DNA of 64,000 nt, taken from contig JAWPMV010000001.1 of NCBI GenBank assembly GCA_033391075.1, positions 4,340,001 to 4,404,000 on the forward strand, in the 5' to 3' direction. A program made the position numbers and the translations under genes. This document shows, one piece after another, positions 27,264 through 35,201 of the stretch. The stretch comes from Bacteroidia bacterium. Its GTDB lineage: Bacteria; Bacteroidota; Bacteroidia; J057. The first letter of the stretch is position 1. Each line of letters begins with the position of its first letter. Under the pieces are notes generated by a model, which worked only from the letters and a program-made list of their open reading frames with translations, was not told where the DNA came from and searched no databases.

Positions 27264-28163
27264 CTATTTTCTTTCTACTGCCCTCAGCCTCGCACTTCTC
27301 GCCCTGTTATTCTCGTCGATCTCTAGCTGCGAAGCCTGAATCGCCTTTCTTGTTATTTTCTTCCAGGGACTCAAATCATTTCCGTAGAAATCTTTTTCCA
27401 CTTTTCCAGCAAGATTTCCACTCCTGAAAAAATTCTTGACCATCCGGTCTTCCAGGGAGTGATATGCCATGACTACAAATCTTCCTCCGGGCTTCAGGAT
27501 ATTGAGGGAAGCGAGCAAAAGCTTTTCTAAAGCCTCCATTTCCTGATTTACCTCTATTCGAAGGGCTTGGTACACTTGAGCCAGAAATTTTGCCCTTCTT
27601 TTGTGAGGAATGGCCGACTGAAGAATATTCTCCAATTGACCCGTAGTCCTGATCTCCTCTGATGCCCTCCGCTCTACGACCAGATGTTGAACCTTTTTTG
27701 CATTGGGCAATTCGCCGTATACTTTAAAGATTCTGTAGAGCTCCGACTCCTCATATGTATTCAAAATCTCTGCAGCTGTGATTCCTTCACTTGTATTCAT
27801 CCTCATATCCAGGGGCGCATCAAAACGATAGCTAAATCCCCGCTCCGCTGTATCAATCTGATGAGAAGAAATCCCCAAATCCGCAATGATTCCATCTACT
27901 CCTTTTATTTGCTGCGCTTCAAGCGCAGATTCAATGAACGCAAAGTTGCTCGCCACAAATTCCAACCGCTCGTCTTCCAATAGATTCCGTTTCGCATCAG
28001 CATCCTGATCAAAAGCGATCAGCTTGCCTCCTTCCAGCCTTGAGAGAATTTCTCTCGAGTGGCCTCCTCCCCCGTACGTTACATCGACATAAATTCCATT
28101 GGGATCAATGGAAAGCAGCTCAATGGTCTCTTTCAGCATGACCGGCACATGATAAGGAGTCAT
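27264..28163 (-). CDS. rsmH: 16S rRNA (cytosine(1402)-N4)-methyltransferase RsmH
   Basis: A 299-aa SAM-dependent methyltransferase acting on C1402 in the 16S rRNA decoding centre. The SAM-binding loop VDVTYGGGGHSREIL lies at about 26-40, GIIADLGISSHQID (about 91-104) is the catalytic-site motif region, and MAYHSLEDRMVKNFF (about 229-243) is the family-specific C-terminal motif. Its ATG overlaps the mraZ stop codon in a TAATG arrangement, so translation is probably coupled. Second gene of the dcw cluster. Confidence 0.98.
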   Translation of the reverse strand: MTPYHVPVMLKETIELLSIDPNGIYVDVTYGGGGHSREILSRLEGGKLIAFDQDADAKRNLLEDERLEFVASNFAFIESALEAQQIKGVDGIIADLGISSHQIDTAERGFSYRFDAPLDMRMNTSEGITAAEILNTYEESELYRIFKVYGELPNAKKVQHLVVERRASEEIRTTGQLENILQSAIPHKRRAKFLAQVYQALRIEVNQEMEALEKLLLASLNILKPGGRFVVMAYHSLEDRMVKNFFRSGNLAGKVEKDFYGNDLSPWKKITRKAIQASQLEIDENNRARSARLRAVERK

Positions 28164-28630
28164 TATTGTCCTCCTTCCCCTGAACCCAGGTCTTTCATGA
28201 CTTCTTCAGCAAGCATTCCAAAATCGTATCCGGGATCTTCCATCCAGCCTTCAAAGGCGTTTTTGTCCCAGATCTCCACCCGGTCGCTTTGAGCTTCCAA
28301 GACCAATGCTTTTCCCAAGCCTGCATGCTCGATCAAAAAACTGGTTAGCAAAACTCTTCCACTTCCATCCAGCTGCACTTCTCTCGCTCCACTAAAGAAC
28401 ATCCGCTGAAAAGCCCTACGCTTGGGGTCATAGCTATTTAAAGCGCGAATCTTGGCAGATTCTTTTTCCCAAACCGCCAAGGGCCATAAAACCAGACACT
28501 TGTCCAAGCCGCGGTTAATTACGAAATCATTTTGTTGATCCTCGGGCAATTGCTTACGAAGACCTGAAGGCATCAAGAAGCGGCCTTTAGCGTCCAGTTT
28601 ACAATGATATTCTCCGATTAATGATTTCAT
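28163..28630 (-). CDS. mraZ: Transcriptional regulator MraZ
   Basis: A 155-aa DNA-binding protein with two AbrB/SpoVT-like swapped-hairpin units: CKLDAKGRFLMPSGLRKQ (about 10-27) and VQLDGSGRVLLTSFLIEH (about 85-102). MraZ forms a ring-shaped oligomer and represses its own dcw promoter in E. coli and other bacteria. Here it is the first gene of the cluster, and a matching operator (28676-28700) lies 46 nt upstream of the start, so autoregulation is well supported by the sequence. Confidence 0.97.
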   Translation of the reverse strand: MKSLIGEYHCKLDAKGRFLMPSGLRKQLPEDQQNDFVINRGLDKCLVLWPLAVWEKESAKIRALNSYDPKRRAFQRMFFSGAREVQLDGSGRVLLTSFLIEHAGLGKALVLEAQSDRVEIWDKNAFEGWMEDPGYDFGMLAEEVMKDLGSGEGGQ

Positions 28631-29172
28631 TCGTCAATGTACTTTCGGAATCAACGACATAAAGAAAAGCATTTTTCCCACTTTTTCCCACTTTTATACA
28701 CATTTTTTACACAATATGTTCCACTTTATGTATTGATGCTAACAATAATGGAAATTATTTTTTATTATCCAACTTAATTAGCACAATACGCCAACATCTT
28801 TGGCTATTTAGCAAATATTATTACTAAACAGCTTAGGATATCGGGGCGAAAAGTGGAGAAGAGTGGAGAATCCGAACCTGATTTGGTCCAAATCCGAAGA
28901 AGATTTGAAAAAATTGCCCATTTCTATGCACGTTTTTACTCACATGCGGTTTCACAATTACATGATCATTTGATCAATTCCGCATGATTCAGTAGTAAGA
29001 CAATGTGAAAGGGGAAATTGCATGGAGGACCCTTACGCGCGGCCCCCATTTCCCTTAAAAAGGAAATGAGCGCGCGGGGCCAAATCGAAGATTTACTATA
29101 ATATACTATTGGAAATAGGACATGCAGGGTCGTTCCTCTCTTAAGGGGAACGGGCTTGTGGCGGAGGGATAC
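28631..29172. other. Long structured non-coding region upstream of mraZ, 542 bp
   Basis: No coding ORF is convincing here. From the mraZ side it holds the MraZ box (28676-28700) and an AT-rich stretch (28700-28840). Next come a 10-bp direct repeat on the plus strand (AAGTGGAGAA at 28851, GAGTGGAGAA at 28861) and an interrupted inverted repeat (CATGCGG at 28943 with CCGCATG at 28980, enclosing two TGATCA palindromes). Last is a GC-rich fold-back around 29041-29082 (GGCCCC/GGGGCC outside CATTTCC/GGAAATG). This is an unusually long and structured leader for a dcw cluster. A small RNA is possible but not shown. Confidence 0.5.
28676..28700 (-). promoter_or_regulatory. MraZ box in front of mraZ
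   Basis: On the minus strand two exact TGGGA pentamers are separated by exactly 5 nt (28686-28690 and 28676-28680), with a degenerate third pentamer TGTAT one 10-bp step upstream (28696-28700). TGGGN repeats with 5-nt spacers are the known MraZ recognition pattern. The site lies 46 nt upstream of the mraZ ATG, where a repressor could block the dcw promoter. Confidence 0.75.
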
Positions 29173-29203
29173 AAAAAATACGGCAGCCCTTGCGGACTGC
29201 CGT
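29173..29203 (-). terminator. Rho-independent terminator of gene 29233-29841
   Basis: A 10-bp stem with one mismatch (arms 29180-29189 and 29194-29203, ACGGCAG/CTGCCGT outer part) closes a TTGC loop. On the minus strand it is followed by six T (29173-29178). It starts 30 nt after the stop codon at 29233. Confidence 0.8.
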
Positions 29204-29232
29204 TCCTGATTTCTTGTATGTATGTTTGTTTG

Positions 29233-29841
29233 CTAGTTCAGGCTGAGCTCCTCAGTCTGAGTAGTTTTGCCAGCATATACACGGAAGGTGTATGTTCCTT
29301 TGGCAAAGCCGTCGAAGCGGAAAGTTCTGGAACCGTCTTTGTTCAATTCGATAGTATCATCGAACATAACGCTTCCTCTCTTGTCCTCAACATAAACGTA
29401 GATCTCTTTGATCTCCGGATTGTCAATTTGCAAAAGCACTTTTCCACTTCCTTCAAAAGTGGTCAGCTGGGCCGTGAAGTCTTTTTGATCCTTGATACGA
29501 AGAATCTCCAACTTCTCTGTCTTTCTCCAGCCTTTACCTGAAAACTCGATGAAGTACTCACCTTCAGGCAAATTTGCAAAGTCGTAAAGTTTGGCGAATT
29601 CAAGGGTACTTTTGAATTCCTCTGAATAAAGCTTCTCCTTGTACTTGTCATAGATTCGCAGCCATACGTTTTCCATTTGTTCTCCCTGGAAAAAGATCCT
29701 GTAACGATCTCCCTTGACTGCCTGAACCTTGATCATAGGATCAGACTCCGAAATACTCACACGCGTAGTAAAGTCATTTGCTGTTGCGGTAGCCATTTTT
29801 ACCATAAAAAGTACTACCATTGCATACTTGAAAAATTTCAT
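29233..29841 (-). CDS. Secreted two-domain beta protein of unknown function
   Basis: A 202-aa protein with a signal peptide (residues 1-21, ending ATATAN). The mature part seems to contain two similar beta-sandwich units of about 90 residues. Each ends in an F..LPEGEY.IEF or F.KGTYTFRVY pattern (LPEGEYFIEFSGKGW at about 91-105; FAKGTYTFRVYAG near the end). This resembles the Ig-like DUF3244 or T9SS tail folds, but no conserved family motif is certain. It stands alone with its own terminator and lies upstream of the dcw cluster on the same strand. Codon use looks like its neighbours. Confidence 0.8.
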   Translation of the reverse strand: MKFFKYAMVVLFMVKMATATANDFTTRVSISESDPMIKVQAVKGDRYRIFFQGEQMENVWLRIYDKYKEKLYSEEFKSTLEFAKLYDFANLPEGEYFIEFSGKGWRKTEKLEILRIKDQKDFTAQLTTFEGSGKVLLQIDNPEIKEIYVYVEDKRGSVMFDDTIELNKDGSRTFRFDGFAKGTYTFRVYAGKTTQTEELSLN

Positions 29842-29978
29842 AACAAATGATTTTTGCTTTATTGTTTAACTCGGGAGTAAAGCAACGTCACATTTATTAA
29901 TAATGCAAATTATTTATGTATTTTTTATTGATTTAATAATTATTCATTAATTTTTTAACAAATTATTAATATTAGCAA

Positions 29979-32405
29979 TTAATTCTTTAGCAGCTTCTTA
30001 TATAAGATCTCGCCTTCACTTTCCAATTTCAGGAAATACACTCCCAGACTGAGTTTATCTGTTGCTATTGTGTACTGATAGCTACTTTGTGAATCCGAAC
30101 TCTCTTCTATTTTCCTAATCAAACGTCCCTGCATATCTAGTAATTCCAAACTAAAAGAAGCATTATTCGGGATTTTCACTTCTATATTTATAAAGTTCCT
30201 AATCGGATTGGGATCAGCCTTTAATCCAAAAGATGCATTGATAAAAACAGTACGCACCTCTGAATAACTATAGTTCCCATCCACTTCGATCTCTTTCAAT
30301 CTATAATAGAGTTTCCCTTCTGGGGGACTTTGATCCGTAAACGAATAGGTCTCATTACTTCCTTTCGCCAATACTCTCCCTACCCTTTCAAACATCTGTC
30401 CATCAATGCTCCTTTCTATTTGAAAGAAATCACTGCCTGTTTCTACAGTCGTTTTCCACCTCAGTTCAACTTTCGCATTTCTTTCATAGGCTACAAAGGA
30501 TTCATATTCTACTGCCAGGGTAGAAGAACTTTGTTCAACATACTGAGACAGCAAATGGATATAAGCAGCCTGATAATAAATTGCCGGTTCCGTGATTTGC
30601 CAGGAATCCTGTGGCCAGGACGTATTCCAATCTAAATAAGATTTCTGCGCAGGTTGGTCCTGCGGAGGAGAGAAGTATCCCTGAGAAGGCGCATAACTGG
30701 GATTAGGGCCACCGGAAAGATATCCGGGAACAGGTCCCACCGAAGAAGTTTGCGCATTATCATACACGGTTCCATCCCCAAACCAGGCATGGTAGATTTC
30801 ATTTATTGAATTCTCAGCACCAAAATCTTTCATATTGCTGAGAAAAACCAGATTCATCGGATTTACCCCATGCATAAAATGAATGTATCCAGCAGCTCCA
30901 TTTTTAAAATCCTCCTTTTGGTCATCATTGGCTGCCAGGTCATAATAAACCATATTATTCATAATCACCCCAGTATGGGATTTGACCTGATTACTTCCCC
31001 AGACATAATCCTGATCAGCTAAATAGGCCCGATAAGGGTCAGATCCATTTTGATAAGCCGGCAATAAGCCCGCATTTCCACTACTGGCCGAATTGATGAA
31101 GTTATTTTTAATGGCATTGGCGACCGTGGGAGTAGCACTACCATTATTAGCATAATACAAAAGTGCATCCTGGTAAACATTCTCATAGGGATACCAGAAG
31201 TTCCATTGCAGGGCATGAATGTCTGCATAATTTGCATCTACAAAGGATTTATATTGAGCTTCTCCAGTTTTAATGAAAAGGTAAACGGCAGTAGCGAATT
31301 TTGTTGCATCCTGGTCGTATTCACTGACTTCAGGATTTGCGCTTTGAAAACCGCTATTGTCATAAAAGGAAGCTGCAGGATTATTTTGTATCCAGTTCCA
31401 GGCTTTCACAGCTCTTGCCAGGAGGGTATCTCCATAGGTCTGCATGCCTGCATCTGACAAAGAACCAAATATGATAGAAGCTTTGGCGAAATTGCTAGCG
31501 AGGGTTAAAGTTGCAGATGCCTGTGCAGGTCCATATCTGCGGAAAGCATTGTCTGAAGTCGGAGGACTGGAAGCGGCAAAATCGGTTACCGAGACTTTCA
31601 TCAAACCACTTCCATCTGCTTCCTGCATTTTCAATAGCCAATCCAATTCCCATTTGATTTCGTCCAGCAAATCCGGGATGCCATTTCCAGATTCTGGTAT
31701 ATTAAAGTCGTCTGTCCAGATGTCGGGATTCTTTTCATAAGCCGAAAGGAGATTGTGAACTACGGTATGGGTAAAATTCACATACTTATTATAATCTCCT
31801 GCATCATACCAGCCTCCACTCAAATCTTTGGAAGTTGATGCCAGGGGATTGCTAACCAGTCGACAATCCAGATCTTGTTCTGTACCCAAATGACTGGCAC
31901 CATCTGACCATTTTGCATCGGTATAGGGAGCTTGTTTGGCGAAACCACTTCTTTGGTAGAAGAAAGTTCGTACGGCTTGTTTTAGAACTTCTGTATAGAC
32001 ATCCTCTCCTATTTTAAAGGGAAAGGAGGCTACATCATTGCCAGGATCATAGATATAATATTCTCCCGGCACATTGAGGGAGCTAAAATCAAACCACCAG
32101 GCCTTATCTCCACTTTGATTATGGGTAGCCCCTCCGTTCCAGCTAGTGATGGTCCCTGAAAGAATAAGATTCTGATCCGGATAGGAGCGAACTTCATAGG
32201 TATTTCCCGGGCTAAAGGATTCATTGGAATTGAAACCCATTTGTGGATCGCTAATTACAGCGACTTTTTCTGCATCTGGCAGATAGCCGAATTGATCAAT
32301 ATGGATATGAGGGGAAGGAGTAGGAAGTTGAGCGTAAACTGCGATAATCTGGCAACAAAGGAGGAAAGAGAGTAAAGAATGTCGCAAATACATATAGCTT
32401 TTCAA
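29979..32405 (-). CDS. Glycoside hydrolase family 9 (cellulase) with T9SS sorting tail
   Basis: An 808-aa secreted enzyme. Residues 1-25 are a signal peptide. Residues about 32-130 are the Ig-like N-terminal cellulase domain (HIHIDQFGYLPDAEKVAVI). Residues about 135-625 are a GH9 alpha/alpha barrel: the signature GGWYDAGDYNKY at 197-208 holds the catalytic-base aspartates D201 and D204, and WQITEPAIYYQAAYI (about 602-616) provides the general-acid Glu region. A fibronectin-like segment and a T9SS type A tail (about 730-808, FSLELLDMQGRLIRKIEES, then LSLGVYFLKLESEGE) follow. It should cleave beta-1,4-glucans or related plant or algal glucans outside the cell. There is no polysaccharide-utilisation locus around it. 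Confidence 0.94.
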   Translation of the reverse strand: MKSYMYLRHSLLSFLLCCQIIAVYAQLPTPSPHIHIDQFGYLPDAEKVAVISDPQMGFNSNESFSPGNTYEVRSYPDQNLILSGTITSWNGGATHNQSGDKAWWFDFSSLNVPGEYYIYDPGNDVASFPFKIGEDVYTEVLKQAVRTFFYQRSGFAKQAPYTDAKWSDGASHLGTEQDLDCRLVSNPLASTSKDLSGGWYDAGDYNKYVNFTHTVVHNLLSAYEKNPDIWTDDFNIPESGNGIPDLLDEIKWELDWLLKMQEADGSGLMKVSVTDFAASSPPTSDNAFRRYGPAQASATLTLASNFAKASIIFGSLSDAGMQTYGDTLLARAVKAWNWIQNNPAASFYDNSGFQSANPEVSEYDQDATKFATAVYLFIKTGEAQYKSFVDANYADIHALQWNFWYPYENVYQDALLYYANNGSATPTVANAIKNNFINSASSGNAGLLPAYQNGSDPYRAYLADQDYVWGSNQVKSHTGVIMNNMVYYDLAANDDQKEDFKNGAAGYIHFMHGVNPMNLVFLSNMKDFGAENSINEIYHAWFGDGTVYDNAQTSSVGPVPGYLSGGPNPSYAPSQGYFSPPQDQPAQKSYLDWNTSWPQDSWQITEPAIYYQAAYIHLLSQYVEQSSSTLAVEYESFVAYERNAKVELRWKTTVETGSDFFQIERSIDGQMFERVGRVLAKGSNETYSFTDQSPPEGKLYYRLKEIEVDGNYSYSEVRTVFINASFGLKADPNPIRNFINIEVKIPNNASFSLELLDMQGRLIRKIEESSDSQSSYQYTIATDKLSLGVYFLKLESEGEILYKKLLKN

Positions 32406-32566
32406 AGGTTAATTGAAGCAAATCTTGAGCATAAACTGTTGAATAGGGGTAATCAGGATGTAGCAAATGAGCTTTTGCTATAGAGACTAAACTAAAAAGT
32501 TTTCCGGAATGTTGGGATGCTCGTACTAAGGTTTTCAGAATTGGTAAAGGGGGGAGATGTTTTCAC

Positions 32567-32640
32567 GTATTCTGGAGTTCTTGTGTTCTGGTTTAGGGAT
32601 AACTCTCTAGAACATGAGAACACATGAACACCGGAGCACC
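32567..32640. repeat. GTGTT/AACAC octamer inverted repeat, copy C (after feoB)
   Basis: Left-arm units in 8-bp register start at 32567, 32575 and 32583 (GTGTTC-type, one GTATTC). Right-arm units containing AACAC or a one-base variant start at 32609, 32617, 32625 and 32633. The loop is about 18 nt. The element ends 4 nt past the feoB stop codon. The remaining 160 nt to the GH9 gene start show nothing else. Confidence 0.8.
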
Positions 32641-32643
32641 TCC

Positions 32644-34782
32644 TTAGCTCATGACTTGATATGCTACGAAAGCAGCCACATAGGCCATAAGAGTCAAATA
32701 GGTCAACATAATAAAGACCCAGAAATTACCTAGCTCCTTTTGGGTGACGGCCAGCGTACTCATGCATTGCATCGCAATGGCGAAGAAGATGATGAGTGAA
32801 AGGACTACAGCTGGTGTATATAAGGGTGAGCCATCGGGCTTTTTCTCTGCTCGCATACGATCTATGAGGGCGACTCGACCTTTTTCCTGTGCCTCATCCC
32901 CATCCATTGCATCCGGATCATCCTGTTGATAGATGATGCTCATGGTTCCGACAAAAACTTCTCGGGCTGCGAAGGAGGTAATGAGGGATATCCCAATCTT
33001 CCAGTCATATCCCAAAGGTTTAATGACGGGTTCCAGGCTTTTGCCCAGAATGGCGGCATAAGAAGCTTCCAGCATTTTGGAACCTTTCTGCATCTCCAAT
33101 TCCTGAACTTCCGCTTCTGTCAGATCATCTGCACTCAATAATTCTGTGTATTCTTGCTCGACTTCCTGCATCTGATTTCCCGGTCCATAAGCAACCAGAA
33201 ACCATAACACGATAGAAATACCCAACATGATCTTCCAAACCCCCAGGACAAAGTCCAGAGATTTTTGCCAGACAGTTATCCCAACATTTTTCCAGCGGGG
33301 CATACGATATGTAGGCAATTCCATCACGAAGACCCTGTCTGACTTATATTTCAAGGCTTTTTTAAAGGCAAAGGCTATCAATAAAGCTGCGAAAAAGCCT
33401 AAAAAGTACAGCGCTGTCATATAAAGTCCCCTTTGGTCAAAGCCCAGAAAGCTTTGAGAGGGAATGAACATGGCAATCAAAAGGGTATATACAGGAATAC
33501 GAGCAGAACAACTCATCAAAGGAGTTACCATCACCGTGATCAGTCGCTCGGAACGATTGGGGATATTTCGCGTCATCATGATCGAAGGAATGGCACATGC
33601 CATGCCTCCCATCAAAGGAATCACTGACTTTCCACTAAATCCGAAAGGCCGCATGATCCTATCCATCAAATAGACCACCCGTGCCATATAGCCGGATTCT
33701 TCCATGACCGTGATGAAAAAGAATAGAAAGGCTATTTGAGGAATAAATACAATCACACCCCCAAAACCTGCAATAATTCCATCCGTTATCAAATCCCGGC
33801 TCCAATGTTCCGGGAGTATATTTTTAATGAGATCGCTAACGGATTCCGTTAATCCTTCAATCAATCCCATAGGGCCTTCTGCCCAGGAAAAAATTGCTTG
33901 AAAGACCAGCATTAAAATGGCTATGAAGATCACATACCCCCATATTTTATGGGCGAGGATCTCATCCAATTTATCACTTAGAGACAGTTCTTCTCGTCCC
34001 AGCCTGAACTTACTTTCGGTAAGGAGACCATCAACCTTATCCAGTCTTACCAGTAATTCATTGCTGATCAATCGTCGTGAAGTTTCTGATGAAAGCTTCG
34101 CTTCCTTACGGGCCTGCTCAATTACTTCTGTATACTCCTCCCCCAGACTTTCTCCATCCAACAAATTCTGATAGGCCATATAATCAGAATCTGTATTCAG
34201 TTTCTCTTTTATCGGCCCCAATAAAGGAAGAAAAGGAGCCGGTATCCGCATAAATGGTCGATCAGAGCCTTTTAATTCAGCTCCCATGGCTTGCTTGAGC
34301 TTTTTGAGGCCGGATTTCTTCAAAGCAGAGACTGAGAAGACAGGAATCCCCAACAATTGAGAAAGCTTCTCTTCATTGAGGGAAATCTTCTCTTCCGCCA
34401 TGCGGTCAGCCATATTCAGAACCAAAATCAGCGGGATTTTCAAATCCATTACCTGACTACAGAGCAATAAGCCCCTGGATAATTGGGTAGCATCTGCAAC
34501 TACAATTACCTTATCCGGATGGTCAGGATGCTGCGGATTCTTCAATACGCCACAAGTAATGCTTTCATCCTGGGAGGAAGCATAGAGGCTATCTGTTCCC
34601 GGCAAGTCCATCAGCCTTAGCTTCTGCTTATTAGCAAGATTGATTTCTGCCAGTTTCCGATCAACTGTTATCCCTGGAAAGTTCCCAACTTTCTGGTTTA
34701 ATCCACTTAGTACATTAAAGAGGGAAGTTTTGCCGGAATTAGGAGTTCCGACCAGGGCAATAAGGGGGGTATTTTCCTTCAC
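32644..34782 (-). CDS. feoB: Ferrous iron transporter FeoB
   Basis: A 712-aa inner-membrane Fe(II) importer. The N-terminal G domain has G1 GTPNSGKTS at 12-20, G3 DLPGTDSLYASS (about 59-70) and G4 NMAD (about 122-125). It is followed by a helical spacer (to about 265) and a membrane domain with two Gate repeats (LMGGMACAIPSIMMTR and SLITSFAAREVFVGTMS). Cys in the first gate is in the usual place. It overlaps feoA by 4 nt (ATGA), so both come from one transcript starting upstream of feoA, probably iron-repressed. Confidence 0.97.
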   Translation of the reverse strand: MKENTPLIALVGTPNSGKTSLFNVLSGLNQKVGNFPGITVDRKLAEINLANKQKLRLMDLPGTDSLYASSQDESITCGVLKNPQHPDHPDKVIVVADATQLSRGLLLCSQVMDLKIPLILVLNMADRMAEEKISLNEEKLSQLLGIPVFSVSALKKSGLKKLKQAMGAELKGSDRPFMRIPAPFLPLLGPIKEKLNTDSDYMAYQNLLDGESLGEEYTEVIEQARKEAKLSSETSRRLISNELLVRLDKVDGLLTESKFRLGREELSLSDKLDEILAHKIWGYVIFIAILMLVFQAIFSWAEGPMGLIEGLTESVSDLIKNILPEHWSRDLITDGIIAGFGGVIVFIPQIAFLFFFITVMEESGYMARVVYLMDRIMRPFGFSGKSVIPLMGGMACAIPSIMMTRNIPNRSERLITVMVTPLMSCSARIPVYTLLIAMFIPSQSFLGFDQRGLYMTALYFLGFFAALLIAFAFKKALKYKSDRVFVMELPTYRMPRWKNVGITVWQKSLDFVLGVWKIMLGISIVLWFLVAYGPGNQMQEVEQEYTELLSADDLTEAEVQELEMQKGSKMLEASYAAILGKSLEPVIKPLGYDWKIGISLITSFAAREVFVGTMSIIYQQDDPDAMDGDEAQEKGRVALIDRMRAEKKPDGSPLYTPAVVLSLIIFFAIAMQCMSTLAVTQKELGNFWVFIMLTYLTLMAYVAAFVAYQVMS

Positions 34783-35024
34783 GACAATCGACTCATCCAG
34801 ACTTCAGAGGCATCTTTTTTACGCAAAAATACTTTTACCTGATTGGCAGTAAAGGCGATAGGATCACGTAAGGGAGATCGGCCAGACAATCGACAGGTAG
34901 CTCCTACACTGATGCCCATTTTCAAAAGGGCTAATTCAACTTCCTCGGAGTTTATACGTGAGATTACTCCTTTCTCACCTGGATTTAGAGCTGCCAGGCT
35001 AAACTCTTCAAGCGTTTGCTTCAT
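34779..35024 (-). CDS. feoA: Ferrous iron transport accessory protein FeoA
   Basis: An 81-aa SH3-like protein that partners FeoB in the cytoplasm. The family pattern is visible: SLAALNPGEKGVISRI (residues 9-24), ALLKMGISVGATCRLSGRSP (about 33-52), ending with DPIAFTANQVKVFLRKKDA. It is the first gene of the feoAB operon; upstream are a Bacteroidota-type -7 box at 35044-35051 and paired palindromes at 35081-35117. Confidence 0.93.
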   Translation of the reverse strand: MKQTLEEFSLAALNPGEKGVISRINSEEVELALLKMGISVGATCRLSGRSPLRDPIAFTANQVKVFLRKKDASEVWMSRLS

Positions 35025-35043
35025 ATCTGGAACCTATATTGCA

Positions 35044-35051
35044 CAAATATA
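35044..35051 (-). promoter_or_regulatory. Putative -7 promoter element of feoAB
   Basis: TATATTTG on the minus strand fits the Bacteroidota -7 consensus TAnnTTTG, 20 nt upstream of the feoA start. The usual upstream TTG (-33) is not clear; that area runs into the palindromic operator sequence. Confidence 0.55.
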
Positions 35052-35080
35052 TGGAATAAGGTGGGCTAAAGATTTAAATA

Positions 35081-35117
35081 TTAGGGAATTACCTAATTTG
35101 GTTACCTAATTTTAGGT
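35081..35117. promoter_or_regulatory. Paired palindromic operators of feoAB (metal-regulator type)
   Basis: Two palindromes lie side by side: TTAGGGAATTACCTAA (35081-35096) and ACCTAATTTTAGGT (35104-35117). Their centres are 22 bp apart, about two helical turns. TTAGG/CCTAA half-sites resemble DtxR/IdeR-family iron boxes. The position just upstream of the -7 box would let a metal-bound repressor block feoAB when iron is sufficient. The regulator itself is not in the window. Confidence 0.65.
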
Positions 35118-35201
35118 ATGTCCTCGGCCACAATATCCGCGCAATATAAGAATTACTTAGAATGATTCTAAATAAAGAGAAGAATTGCAGAAATAGGCAG
35201 A

